Shown here piece by piece: positions 46,461 through 58,075 of a stretch of DNA of 64,000 nucleotides. Position 1 is the stretch's first letter; each line of letters starts with the position of its first letter. This stretch comes from Prunus persica (Eukaryota > Streptophyta > Magnoliopsida > Rosales > Rosaceae), in contig NC_034012.1 of assembly GCF_000346465.2 (NCBI RefSeq), forward strand, positions 16,364,789-16,428,788. Reading direction: 5' to 3'. The notes under the pieces are model-generated. The model saw only the letters and a program-made list of their open reading frames with translations, was not told the origin of the DNA and did not search any database. The translations under genes and the position numbers were made by a program.

Positions 46461-47990
46461 ATGGATCCTCTCTTTGCTCATCATCCACTGCCTCTGTCAT
46501 TGCCAACTTCACAGCCTCTCAATCTCTTATCGCCGTCATCAAATCCCTCAATGCTTTGCTCTCTCATCGCGAACCGCTACTTCTTTTGTCTTAGATCTAC
46601 AATTCTTAAGGCCAATCCTAATATTTGTTGTTCTTTGCAGGTATTGGCCTTCATCACCGAGCCCACCAGCATCTCTCCACCACTAACTTTCTCAGCCTCA
46701 TTTAGGAAAAAATTGAGTGGCCTCCAGGTACAAAATTTTAGTGCGAAGGTTTGATTTTTGTTGGATTGTTCATTTGGTTTTGGTAATATAATATTTGGGT
46801 TTATATTACTATTTGGATTGTTTGGTTTTGTTCACTTTTTTGGTTTTGTTCACTTAATATATATATTTTTATAATATACATTAAATAGTGTGTTTAAGGC
46901 TCTTCATGTGCTTATGAATGCCTTTTTTCTATGATATATATATATATATAATTTATATTCCCTCAAAATTTTCTGAGTGGATATGCCTTCAAGGATTAAT
47001 TTTAACTTTCATCAGATTCCTTCATATTACAGGTTTTGATACTGGTTTTGTGCTGATTACATGTGTTGATTTTGGTAAGCTTTCATCTTTCAAAAGCTGT
47101 CCCTTTAATAGGGGTGAGTTTCGGATTTTTCCTTCAACTTCTTTTGCATTTTGTGTGTTAATTTTGACATATATTTTTGTTGGGTATCTTGTCTTGGTTA
47201 TGAATAATTTCAGTTTAGGCCAGAAAACTTGAGTAAGGTTTTTCAGTGCAAACAGATATAAGATCATAATAGTCTTCTTGTACATACTTATTTTCAATTG
47301 TTTTATGAAAATTTCATGTCTGGCTACAAAGCAATTTGCATTTTGTCTTCTAATTTTTGCCAATATTGTAGCTATGCAATTTTGTCTTCTAACGAAATAA
47401 TTTGCATCATGTATGATTGTGATTATTGTTTGGCTTAGGAAGAAGAAAATAGAAGGAAAGGGCGCATTAAGGGTCCTCCCGTTGGACAGATATTGATGGC
47501 CTGTACGTCTCTGCATTAAAGGGGGTGTATTATGATAATATAAGTACTATAATTTTTTTCCCTGATATGTTGTATATTACTCTCTAAACTACCGTATCTT
47601 TGATTGAGCCTTGAGGGGATTGATTGTTAAAGATCTTTGTTCTCTGTTCTGTTATGTATTTTCTCTAATTTAACTTCCTCTCTTACTATAGTTCATCTCA
47701 AACTTAGAGAAAGAGAAGAACATAGTTTAGTTGGTTGGATTGAGTTAATGGCTAATCATAGGTTTCTAGTTTTGCAAACTTTCTATTCCTAAATTTGCAA
47801 TTTCTTCACTATTAAAATTGTCTTGTTTGATTTTTTTTTGTTCAGAACTTCTGTGCGACCTTAAGATGGATAGTATGGGTGCTTCTTGGAATGATAGGTG
47901 CACATTGGTTAGATAATATTCCGCAATTGGACAAAGGGTTTGAAACACAACTAATCAGGTTTCTTGATAATGCTTTACAAGGATTTTAAA
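46330..47990 (+). other. Possible captured gene fragment inside the CACTA
   Basis: After a (CT)n leader (46,408-46,455) an ATG at 46,461 opens a 97-codon frame. Exon-like pieces with consensus splice borders follow at about 47,440-47,518 (EEENRRKGRIKGPPVGQILM) and 47,847-47,960 (FCATLRWIVWVLLGMIGAHW). I do not recognise the protein. It could be a captured host gene or the element's own transcript; neither can be decided by eye. Confidence 0.35.
46408..46455. repeat. (CT)n microsatellite in the CACTA leader
   Basis: A CT run of about 48 bp directly upstream of an ATG at 46,461. Confidence 0.95.
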
Positions 47991-48754
47991 TTGTAATTAT
48001 ACTATGCATAGTTCAATTTCCCTTCATATGGATAAATGTAAGTTGACAATGAATCTTTCTATGGAGTTATTTTTTGAATGAAAACTCTTTATTATGGGTT
48101 ACATTATGATTTTTATTTTATCAAAGGTTATATTATGATTGGGAAGGAAGAAAATAGTCACACTTAACTAAAGCTTGAATTTATGGATCAACTCTATTGT
48201 TATAAGGTGATTATGAAAATAATTTTTTTTATTTATAAATATTTATTATCACAACGTGCAAAGACTGTTGTTAAAATTGAAACAACAACATGTCTATGAA
48301 CGTTGTCAATAAGACATACAACAACATGCCGAACACGTTGTTGTCCATTGATTCTACAATGTGTGCACGTTGCCGTTAATGGCATGGACAACGAGCACTT
48401 AAATCAACGACCACATGCAAAGCGTGTTGTCGAAGGGCCTTGACCTTTTAACGACATCGGCTTCCACAACATGCGCCGTGTGTTGTCAATACCCTTCAAC
48501 AACGCCCAATGAGCGCTGTGAAAGGACTCTTTTCTTGTAGTGTGACTCTACTTATCTTCCACGTCACACTTAACAGACTTTCTAAAGGCAAAGATCATTC
48601 ATGATATAAAGCCATAACATTAAGGACTATTAATGTCACCAAAAAAAAAAATTTTAAAAAGAAGGACATTTGTGATAATTTCACAAACCTAAAGGAAGAT
48701 TCGTGACAATTTCATAAACCTAAAGGACATTTGTGATAAAAAGCCTATATCAAA

Positions 48755-48856
48755 TATTATAAAATTTAATAAATCCTAATATAAAAAATTTGGCAGGGTT
48801 GAGTTTACAGGTGCCCACCACCCCTTCCCAGCTACTCCTCCTCCCATCACTCTGCA

Positions 48857-48895
<39 letters not shown>

Positions 48896-51053
48896 AAGTA
48901 GCCACGATTGCAGCGCGGGAGTATTGGTGGAGCTGAGCGAGTATTGATGCGGACACAAGACAAATAGGAGGGGGCAACGTTGGTGCCGGAGAGCTCAGCC
49001 GGTGCAAAGGCTAAGCCCGATTAAGATTTTGAAAGCTTTTAGTTTAGACTGAATTGATAGGACCCGACCCAAATTCCACTTTGGAATCTGAGCCAAATGA
49101 CCTAATTGCCCTTCTTCTCAAAACTCAAATCCATTTTAGCTTTGACTCCTACCGAAAATTCGGTAGAGTTTCCCCTGTAATTCGAACATTCCCAAAATTT
49201 ACACATGTCAACAAGCATTTAAATATATATACCAACTGCCAGAATACTTATATAAATACGTTCCAATAGTTAATTACGTCATAGGGCAATATCAGAGCAG
49301 CTATACAGAATAAGTTACAAGTGTAATTTAACTATACAAAACCCTACATCAGCAAGATATATGGAGGGAGGTGGACTCTGCCCGATGGTGGCTCACTGCA
49401 CACAAATTACTGCTTGGGGGCACAAAACATTGAAAATGTGAGTGGACCAAAAACAAAGTTTAGAAAATAGCATATGAACATACTAACCCCACTGTAAAAA
49501 CAGTTATAAAAACTTAAACAAGTTTTTCAGCTATACTCGTACTGAAATCAATGCATTCTTATATTTATATATATATATATGCCAATCATACTCATGGTCA
49601 ATATTAATCTCTTAAAATCATTGAAATCAATTTAAAACTACCACCTAAGTGTACCCCTTTATTTCCATCAATTCCTGATATTTGTCTATTCCTTATATGC
49701 CGTCAATTCCATCCTCGCAAGTCTCGGAAACATAAAGATTACTGGATTGTAGGTTCCACCTTGCCACATCACCAAGATTACTGGATAATAATCCATATGT
49801 ATAGAATTACTAAAATACCCCTGCCACGTCAGCAATCTTAACAAATTTTGGATGGAGTTAACAGTATAGGGTAAAGCGAAACAGGAAACCTTGGTCAAGG
49901 AGGTAAAGTGGGTAAATTTAACTTTCAGGGGGTAAAGTGAGATTTGACTATAGTTTCAGCGGGCATTATAGTAAATAAGCCTATTTTAAAACCCAACTTC
50001 AAAAAATTTACGGTTGTACCACTGCACTTCCGTTGACCACAACTTCTTCTGTTGACCACTACATGTCTACGAACTCGTGAGAGCGAGCTCTAAGAAATGG
50101 TGCCACTCAAATCCCCAAAATCCTTCCAGATCGAAAAGTGGCTAAAGTGACCCTACCCCCAAGGGCAAAATTGTAAATCCACAATTAAATAATCAATTGA
50201 ACAGTGTTTTTTGGGACGTGGTGTTATAGGGAAACCAAAAGAAAAGAGGTGATTGATATGCTATTAATAGGGAGTATTAATTACAATTATGGCAGTTAAT
50301 GAAATGCTTGAAATAAATTATAAATAAAATACTAAGTATGGTGGCAATGATGTAAAAACATAGGAATACTACGACCTCTTATATCTTACTGGTCATTTAA
50401 ATTTGAAATCGGGTTTTACACATAGATTTATAGAGTGATGGGTATATGTTTAGGAAATAGAAAATGTAGGGATTTATATTGGACAAGTCCTATTTTTATC
50501 GAGTTCAAGTGCTAAATTGGCAAACGAAATAATTTAGGGAGGTAAGTTCGAAATGCGTCATAATTCAAGGGGCAAAACGACACTTTACCCTTTTCTCAAA
50601 AGAATTGAACTTTTAGCAATGAATTATGCAATTAAATACCCAAATGACTTTTTTTTCCCTTTTTTTAAAAGATAAAAATGATAGATAAAGGTCGTCAGCC
50701 ATAAGAGCCAGTATAAATACAAATAACCACTTAAACATATTACAAATATGGTTATAGAAGTGGGAATGTCAAAAACATGAAAAGAGGTAGAGAGAGAAAA
50801 CACATGGCTTGATGATAAAAATATAATATGAGGAGATGGAATGGAAATAAAAGAAAATTCATATGAAGGGAATAAATGGAATAAAATAAGAAGCATGGGA
50901 AAAAGTAAAGGGAAATAATAAAGAGAAAATGGATAGGAAATTGGGAACATGTAAAGAAGTAGAAAGAGATGATTGGCAGAGGATTAAGAGAGGGTGCGGC
51001 ATGTGGCATAGATAGCACTAGGAAACCAACATAGAGAAAAGAAAAGGAGAGCA
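48755..51053. other. Intergenic, nothing firmly recognised
   Basis: It contains a (CT)n run at 48,861-48,890 and short AT-rich repeats. GGGTAAAGTG near 49,929 and its complement near 50,589 hint at a decayed TIR element but could not be extended. No gene. Confidence 0.5.
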
Positions 51054-51332
51054 AAAGAAATAGGTAAACATTCATTTTAGGTCCTTGTGGTTTAACACTT
51101 TTACCATTGAGGTCCCTGTGGTTTCAATTTCGTCACTTTTATCCTTATGGTTTCAATTTGAAGCAATTTCAGGACAATTCCCAATTTCTGATACTTATTG
51201 AGGGGCATTGTAGTCCAAACTTGCAGCCCCGCCTCAACCACCTCCACAGCCACCTAGCAACCCCTCCATAAACTTCTCTTTGTTGTAAACCAGCAACAAA
51301 CAATGCTCCATTTGAATTTTTGTTGATAAAAA

Positions 51333-51796
51333 GGGTAAATTACTCAAATGGTCATCAAGCTTATACATGATTTATATTTTGGTCCCTTAACTAAATTATT
51401 CGTTCAAATGGTCCATCAACTCTATATTATTCGCTCCAGTGGTCCTACTGTCTAATTTTCTGTTAGATTTAACCTAATTTAAGGGTAAATAATGACCAAT
51501 TTGCCCTCATATTTAACGGAAATATTAACATAATAGATTTAACCTAATTTTAGGGTAAATAATGATCAATTTGCCCTCATATTTAACGGAAATATTAACA
51601 GAATAGATTTAACCTAATTTTAGGGTAAATAATGACCAATTTGCCCTTATATTTAACGGAAATATTAACAGAATGTAACAATATGACCAATGGAGTGAAT
51701 AATACAGAGTTGATGAACCATTTGAACGAATAATTTAATTGAGGGACCAAAATATAAATCGAGTATAAGTTTGAGGATCATTTGAGTAATTTACCC
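51333..51796. mobile_element. Nested MITE (464 bp) with 10-bp target duplication
   Basis: Inverted ends GGGTAAATTACTCAAATGGT and GATCATTTGAGTAATTTACCC pair over about 115 bp. TTGATAAAAA flanks both sides (51,323-51,332 and 51,797-51,806). A triple 70-bp repeat fills the middle. The long TIR and the 9-11 bp duplication suggest a Mutator-type element. Confidence 0.93.
51464..51675. repeat. Three tandem copies of a 70-bp unit
   Basis: AACCTAATTT recurs at 51,471, 51,541 and 51,611, each followed by GGGTAAATAATGA(C/T)CAATTT and TTTAACGGAAATATTAACA. Confidence 0.93.
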
Positions 51797-52010
51797 TTGA
51801 TAAAAATTATGGCCATCTATACATAAACATCAACTAACAAAATCATAATCGAGTGGGTCTTAGGATTATACAAGGGAGACACATTTCTTTATTTTTTTTT
51901 TTTGAACCCAAAGAAAAACTCACAATTATAATCATAATCCATCTCATTTCTTCATAAGGGATGAAGGTAATCTCCAGCCAAAAAAGAAAAACAAGGTAGT
52001 CAGAGCAAGT

Positions 52011-52241
52011 CTACTTCGATCTTTTGTAAGCTTCATAAAAGTAGCCTAGGATTACAACAACGTCATCAATTGCAGCTCTTATTGCACCTTGTGCCAGTAT
52101 CACAACCTTTGATAGTTTCTTATTATGTAATTCAACATAATCTCTAAAAACATTGTTGATGAAGGTTGTATAAATGGTACATCTCTTTGTACATCTCCAA
52201 GGAGCATTGTTTGTTGCTGATTTAGACAGTGGGATTGTCAA
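52011..52241 (-). CDS. Small open frame in a MULE interior, possibly captured
   Basis: A frame of about 76 residues (FINNVFRDYVELHNKKLSKV and AIRAAIDDVVVILGYFYEAY). It has a balanced amino-acid composition unlike the AT-rich chance frames around it. It lies between the TIRs of the MULE-type element, the place where Pack-MULEs carry host exons. I do not recognise the family, and no promoter or splice partner is evident. Confidence 0.3.
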   Translation of the reverse strand: MTIPLSKSATNNAPWRCTKRCTIYTTFINNVFRDYVELHNKKLSKVVILAQGAIRAAIDDVVVILGYFYEAYKRSK

Positions 52242-52475
52242 TGTTTACAACAGGGAGGAGTTTTTGGAGGGGCTAGTGGCTGTGGAGGTGGTTGGGGAGG
52301 GGCTGCAAGTTTGGACCGAAATACCCCTCAATAAGTATTAGAAATTGAGAATTGTCCTTAAATTGCTTCAAATTGAAACCACATGGACAAAAGTGACGAA
52401 ATTGAAACCATAGGGACCTTTGTGGTAAAAGTGGTAAACTACAGGGACCAAAAATAACTTTTTGCCAAAGAAATA

Positions 52476-53051
52476 ATGGGGAAAAGAAAACCATGTGGGA
52501 AACAGAGAAGAAAGGGGCAATATGGGCAAGATAGAATTTCAAAGTACCATAGAAACAAATAAAATAAGGGATGAGAATCAACACAAACAATTACTAAAAA
52601 AATAAAGATGGGGAATAGAGACAGTGGCGGGAGCAAGCTGCAGAGACAAGTGCAAATATAAAATTTTTTATTTGAGGTCAAAATAATAATAGAAAAATGA
52701 GAGAGAAGGAAGACTCGGATCACGTGGGAAAACAGAGAGGGGGAGGAACGAAAAGTGAAAAGAAGTTTTTTTTTTTTTTAAAAAAAAAAAAAAAAGAGAT
52801 GTGGGCTTCTAATAAAAACAAAATAAAGGAAGGGAAGCATTAAGGTGAGGAGCACGAGTGTTTGGGCAGGAGAGAGAGATGAAACTTAAGGGAATGATGG
52901 GGAAGCATGTGTGTAGAGAAGAGATAGATATTGGAAAAATGGGGGGCTCATGACACTAAAGAGAAAGAGAGGGAGTCTTGATATAAGCAGAGAGAAGAGG
53001 GAGAGTTCAAGAGGGAGTTTTGACAGAGAGAAAAAAGAAGAAATGAGATCC

Positions 53052-53093
<42 letters not shown>

Positions 53094-53508
53094 AGAGCAC
53101 ATGAGGGATAGACAATGGTTGTGCAAAGGGACTAACGACAGAGAGAGGATAGAGGTACATGAGGGATAGACAATGGTTGTGCAAAGGGACTAACGACAGT
53201 GAAGCACTGCAGGACAGAGATAAAGGCGTCTCGGATAAGGCTTAGCAAGCGATGACGAGGCTCGTAGAGGAAAGAGAGATCGGGCCATCATGGCCAAGAG
53301 AGATAAATAGAGTTGTCGTGGGTTGCCATGGGAGAGCTCGATCGAGGAGGGCTCAGTGAGCGGTGACAAGGGTCATGGGCATGGTTGCCAAAGGACGTGG
53401 ATGAGCAGCCGCGGCTTGCCACGGGAGTGCTATATGGAGGAGATGTATTGGTGAATGATGAAGTCCGCGCGGCAGTCACAAGCTCAGGAAATAGGAGAGT
53501 AAAGAAGT
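52476..53508. other. Purine-rich low-complexity DNA
   Basis: Mostly GA-rich on the plus strand, with a poly-T/poly-A palindrome near 52,767-52,795 and a (GA)n run at 53,055-53,092. From about 53,260 it may be the interior of the minus-strand LTR element that continues to 54,072. No gene recognised. Confidence 0.55.
53089..53200. repeat. Tandem duplication of about 58 bp
   Basis: CATGAGGGATAGACAATGGT and the following bases through ACTAACGACAG occur twice, near 53,100 and 53,158. Confidence 0.9.
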
Positions 53509-54072
53509 CTGACAGCAACAAAGAGCATGACAAGGGGGAGAAGGCTCAGTCTTCAATAAAGAGCATAAGAAGGAGAAATGGCTCAATCTTCAACAGAGAG
53601 CATTACATGGAGAAAGAAATGCATGGCTCAGTCTTTAACAAAGAGCTAGACACGGAGAGAGTGAAAGATAAAGGCTCGTCAATGAGCAGAGAGCTTGACA
53701 GGGAGCGTAGAAAAATAAAAGGAAATGGCAGCGGCAGAGAGAGAAAAAAAAAATTACTGATTATAGAAGGGCGGAGAAGATGGAGAACTATACAGAAGCA
53801 AACACCTTTTCGGGCGAGGAGAGCCAACGACTCTCAATGTTGGCCGATGAAGGATCGCTAATTGGCGTTAGCCATTAGCTCTGATACCATGAAAGATTTG
53901 ATGATTCAATGATATTTTGCTTGATTGATTCATCTCCATATAGGAGGTATTTATACAAGATTGATAAAAATAAACTAAGAGAGAATACAAAGTGGTACAT
54001 GGTGGATGCAACTAATACAAACATAAAACTAAGACAGTGGTGGATAATGAGTTGGTGGATTGGTGGATAACA
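53509..54072 (-). mobile_element. 5' end of an LTR retroelement, copy B (LTR 53,890-54,072)
   Basis: It parallels 1766-2333. The LTR of 183 bp starts TGTTATCCACC and ends CTTTCA on the minus strand, with the primer binding site TGGTATCAGAGC at 53,878-53,889 and a TATA box (TATAAATACC) inside. The interior keeps an open plus-strand frame from 53,385 to 53,861 that has no family resemblance. The other LTR was not found. Confidence 0.7.
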
Positions 54073-54078
54073 TGTTCT

Positions 54079-54911
54079 CTAATATATATATATATACTAC
54101 ATTGGAAATTTGACTATATTCTTCGTACGGTGTACGTCGGTTCGAAACCAAACAATTTAGTTCATTCACAACCGCATTCGATCTAACAAAAATTGGATTG
54201 TGATTTTTTCAATCCGATCCAATCATATTAAAATTTTAAATTCAATTCAATCAGATTCAATTGATATTGAATTGGATTGGATTGGATGATCGGTTTTGAT
54301 AATGAAAAAAGACAATAATTAAATATTAAACATTTATCCTTAAGTTTAATCTAATCAAACATATTAATAGACGTAAATGTAAAATATAAATGAAATACTT
54401 AAAAAAAAATTATTTTGAATATATAATATATTAAACATAACTTCATCAAATGACTTAAAATATTCATAACCTTTTCAACTACAAATACCTACAAGAACAA
54501 AATAAGCATAAAACTAACCATATTGGATTGAATTTGATTGGATTCTATAAGTAAATTCGTCATCCGATCCAATCATTAAGGAATAGAGTCGCGAGGGTTT
54601 TGCTTTGTGTTAAAATACCTTTATGCCCACTCACGTGCGATGCACATGTCTATTTGACAGATTGTCCTACATATTGGCTAACACATGTAAATATAGGGAC
54701 TAAATTAGCCAAATTTAAAACATAGAAACTAAAATGACTTAATGGGTAAAACACATGGACTATTTTGACTTTTAAGCCTTTAATAAATTCAATAATAGTC
54801 ACATTTTAGGGCAAGAAGAAATCAAACCCCAACAATTAATAGCTGAAAATACATAAAAATACTTAAACAAGTTTCTGAACTTTCTCTGCATCCTTATGAT
54901 CATAGAGCCTA
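54079..54911. other. Duplicated RLP 3' flank, MULE-free copy
   Basis: It matches 7343-8261. The short TA run near 54,083-54,096 corresponds to the two TA runs that bracket the MULE in the other copy. No gene. Confidence 0.85.
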
Positions 54912-56834
54912 TCATGCACGCACTTTTCTCATCGCACAGAGCCTATCTTGTACATTGTTTAGGAATTGGAAATATGCATCTCTCCACGTCTTTTTTAGCA
55001 TTAAAGGACCACAAAATCCACCAAGTCCTATGATGAAGCCAAGCACAACCGAAGTATGAACCCACAAAAGTTGGGGCTCATTCTCCATATCTTGGCTATT
55101 ACGGTGCATTAGAGGACACGCATTCCGAAGAGGGGCACCACACAAAGTTTCGGATTCCCCTCAAATGCAGAGACATCAAAGCTTTGGAGCTGAGTGCCTT
55201 TTGGTATTGGCCCTTCAAGATTATTGTACGAGACATTCAAAAAGGACAAGAAATTAAGGCTCGTCAATGATGGTGGAATTTCTCCAGACAAGTGGTTCAT
55301 TGAAAGATCTAATGTCTCCAACTTTTTCAGGTTGGATATTTTGTTGGGAATGTTTCCAGAGAAATTGTTGTCGTCAAGATTTAATGTATGAAGAAGGACC
55401 AATTGGCTGATCTCAGTTGGTATATTCCCATTGATGCTATTTTTGTGTAGATGTATAGCTGGTGGAAAGAAAGAAAGGGAACTGTACTGCAAAAAGTCTG
55501 CATCACTTGCTGGTTTGACGAAGAAAGGCAATTGGAGATAAGTATGATCTACTTGAGCTGCAGTTTGTTCAGACACCAACATTGGTAATTTGCAAAGTTG
55601 CTTTGGAAGCTCACCTGAAATTCGGTTGTTGCCCAAGTTTATGTGAAAGAGGCTTGGAAAATTCCCCAACCATGTTGGAACTGAGCCTGTGAATCTATTA
55701 GAGGACAAATCCAAGACCTCTAGCTTTTTTATTTTGGATAACCATACAGGTAAGGGACCAGTGAGCTGACAACCACGGAAAGACAAAATACGAAGATTTT
55801 CTAATCCATCAACACCAACGATGCCATCACCATTTGGCATTTCTTCACCTATAAAATTGTTTGAAAGGATGAGAACCTTCAGACTTTTGCAGCCCATCAG
55901 TATATTAAGTACCCTTGTGATATTGGACAATCTGCTCGCAGAAAGCGAGAGGAAGGACAAAGATTTCAGTGAGAATCTCAGGCTATATTTGTCCGTCTAA
56001 GTCATTTAAGCTCAGTCGAATTGCTCTAGTTGGGAAGACACCAGTGAATTGATTACTCACAAAGTCAAGTTTAGTAAGGCGACTAAGTTTGGAGAAATCA
56101 AGCATGGAGAGCTTTCCTACAAAATGGTTGAATCCAAGGTTCAATTCTCTAAGGTTTGTGCAATTCAGCAAAGACGGGGGCAGAGAATCTGTTAGATTGT
56201 TGAAATGAAGAAGAATGAGTTTCAATTTGGAGAGCTTGCCCATATTCGTCGGGAGCATGCCACTGAATTGATTAACATATAGTTCAAGGATTGTGAGGTT
56301 GGTGAGGTTGACAATTTCATCACTAATGTCACCACGAAACGCATTGCTAGGTAACGAAATTTCTTCAAGTGTGGTAGCATTATAGATATCTTCTGGAAGT
56401 ATTCCAGAGAGCCTATTGTAACCAGCACGAAAAACCTGTAGTTTCGAACACTTCCCTAGTCCACCAGAAATATTGCTGCTGAATTTATTGATGGAAAAAT
56501 CCAACAGCCTAATCAGGGGAGAAGAATGAAGACATAGATAGGATGGGATAGAACCCGAGAAGGTGTTGTTCCTGACATCGAAACTAGTCAAATTCCTAGC
56601 TCGTCGAAAGAATGACTATGGAATCGTACCATGGAAGTAATTGTTGGACAAGTCCACCATGCGAGTGCTGGATGGAATGAAAAGTGGTAGCTCTCCAAAC
56701 ATACGGTTATAGCTCAAATCAAGGATCTCAAGACTTTAAGGACAAGAAGAAACGGGGTTCAAGTGAACCGTAGAGTGAATTGTGAGAGAGGTTCAAAAGA
56801 GAGAGATGCGTGAGATTTTCAAGTGAGTGAAAAA
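54912..56834 (-). pseudogene. RLP pseudogene, copy of the gene at 8262-10475
   Basis: Very similar to the intact RLP over its last 640 or so residues, including the TM helix and tail. It is broken by a 2-bp insertion near 55,140, a 2-bp deletion near 55,971, a stop at about 56,617 (replacing the second serine of IPSSFF) and a 2-bp deletion near 56,736. There is also a 24-bp in-frame deletion near 56,026 that removes a third of one LRR. The signal peptide and cap are missing: at 56,835 it runs into an LTR-like sequence. The damage is spread along the gene, so it is a true pseudogene. Confidence 0.92.
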
Positions 56835-56988
56835 TGTTGGAATTTTAAAAGGTTTTAAAAATTTAACCATTTTATTTATTTAATTATTTTGGCTGTTTTA
56901 TTTTATTTATTATTGGGGTTATAAATATTTAATATTCAAGTTTTATTTCAGGTTGGTGAATGCCTTAATTTTTTAGTTGGTGAACTTT
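56835..56988 (+). repeat. LTR-like sequence truncating the RLP pseudogene
   Basis: TGTTGGAATTTTAAAAGG begins exactly where homology to the intact RLP ends, which fits an LTR start. A CACTA element interrupts it after about 150 bp, so its type cannot be determined. Confidence 0.4.
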
Positions 56989-56999
56989 CACTACTACAA

Positions 57000-58050
57000 A
57001 AAGTGAAAAAGACGACCAGAAAACAACGACGGTCTAAGTGAAAACCGTCGTGGTTTATAAAAAGACGACGGTTCTAAAAACACCGTCGTGTAATACAACC
57101 TTAGACAACTAAAAAATGGAGTTTCAAATGGCTGTTCAAAAACAACGACGTACATAATTAAACAACCGACGTCTATTTGAAACAGATTTTCGCAGTGTAA
57201 AATCAATGCCAACAAAGAACGGCAGAAGTTATGAATCGACCGACGTAGAAAGTAAAGACGACGATTTCAATAAAAACTGCCGTTTTTACTCATAAAATAA
57301 CACGACGAGGTTTTCGTATAAGACGCCGTATAATTACAAACAAATCCACGGCTTTAAAATACAAAATATCGCCGTATTAAATTAATTTACAACGACGGAA
57401 AATATAAATATAACGACGTCATTCTCGTATAGTTCTACGACGTTATCTTTAAATCATACAATAAAATTTATCGTCGTATTTATTCATTTTATACGTCATA
57501 CCTTTAATTTTAACGGTCGTCTTAATAAGAATTTTTGTTAACAATTTATTTCTTTGATTTTCTTATCCTACGTCGGTAGATCTACTTAATGACAAGAATT
57601 GAAATAACCACGACGGTTTATATAGAACACCGCCGACATAATCAGATTTGTCTGAGATCCCAAGGGTTACGAAATCTTACCAGATGGAACTCTGTTCCAC
57701 ATCATAATCTTAACAGATGACACAGATTTACAAATATTGCGTCGTGTTAGTTTACAAATTCTAGAACATTAATTTCCCTCATTTTAAATTTCCTCGGGAA
57801 AGAAAAATCTATTTATCACGCTTTGGAATTGAAAACTAAAACTGAAAGAATACGGGAAAAAAAACTCTATTTATAATTTAAAATTAAAATCCACGTCGGT
57901 TGTAGTACACTTAACGACGTTTAACAAAATAATCTACGTCGGTAATTATAAATCTACCGCCATCTTAACTTAATATAGACGACGATAAAAGACGACGGTA
58001 GAACAGAAAACCGCCGTTGTTTCAGTTTCTTTAACATATCTTTCTGCAGG
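57000..58050. repeat. Left subterminal repeat region of the CACTA
   Basis: Dense copies of CGACGG, CCGTCGT, CCACGTCGG and related motifs in both orientations, separated by AT-rich DNA. No gene. Confidence 0.88.
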
Positions 58051-58075
58051 ACTTGTGTAGTTCAAAGCATTGACA

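Larger units (their letters stand above)
45968..48542. mobile_element. Non-autonomous CACTA element
   Basis: The ends are CACTACAAGAAAAATAG and CTTTTCTTGTAGTG in inverted orientation, with the 3-bp duplication TGA on both sides (45,965-45,967 and 48,543-48,545). Subterminal repeats of the type ACAACATGC / GCACGTTGT occur at both ends (45,980-46,200 and 48,250-48,500). The 2.6-kb length and the lack of any transposase frame make it non-autonomous. The interior may hold captured transcript sequence. Confidence 0.92.
45096..48745. mobile_element. MULE-type TIR element (about 1.1 kb) split by a CACTA
   Basis: The left end GGCTCTTTATCACAAATAGT pairs with the right end GTGATAAAAAGCC. The arms continue inverted through AAATTGTCACGAATC and GACGTGGAAGATAAGTAGAG to CCAATCACATCGTGACAT. 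The flanks are TATATTAAA (45,087-45,095) and TATATCAAA (48,746-48,754), a 9-bp duplication with one change. The right arm is interrupted at 45,968-48,542 by a CACTA element. The centre (45,390-45,890) is a CT/GA-rich low-complexity region without a gene. Confidence 0.8.
51063..52466. mobile_element. MULE-type non-autonomous element with 270-bp TIRs
   Basis: The left end (GGTAAACATTCATTTTAGGT) and right end (complement of GGCAAAAAGTTATTTTTGGT) are inverted copies that stay similar for about 270 bp (CCTGTGGTTTCAATTTCGTC, ACTTATTGAGGGG, CCACCTCCACAGCCAC). Both sides carry the 9-bp target duplication AAAGAAATA (51,054-51,062 and 52,467-52,475). A second MITE is inserted inside, next to the left TIR. 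One 77-codon minus-strand frame lies in the interior. Confidence 0.92.

Noticed and set aside
49929..50598. GGGTAAAGTG and its complement as ends of a MITE
   Set aside because: Similarity does not extend beyond about 10 bp and no target duplication is visible.
52767..52795. Poly-T followed by poly-A as a terminator hairpin
   Set aside because: Such T/A runs are common in plant intergenic DNA and no transcript ends there.
53385..53861. 158-residue plus-strand frame
   Set aside because: It is antisense to the primer binding site and interior of a minus-strand LTR element, is highly charged from GA-rich DNA, and is broken in the other copy at 1766-2100.
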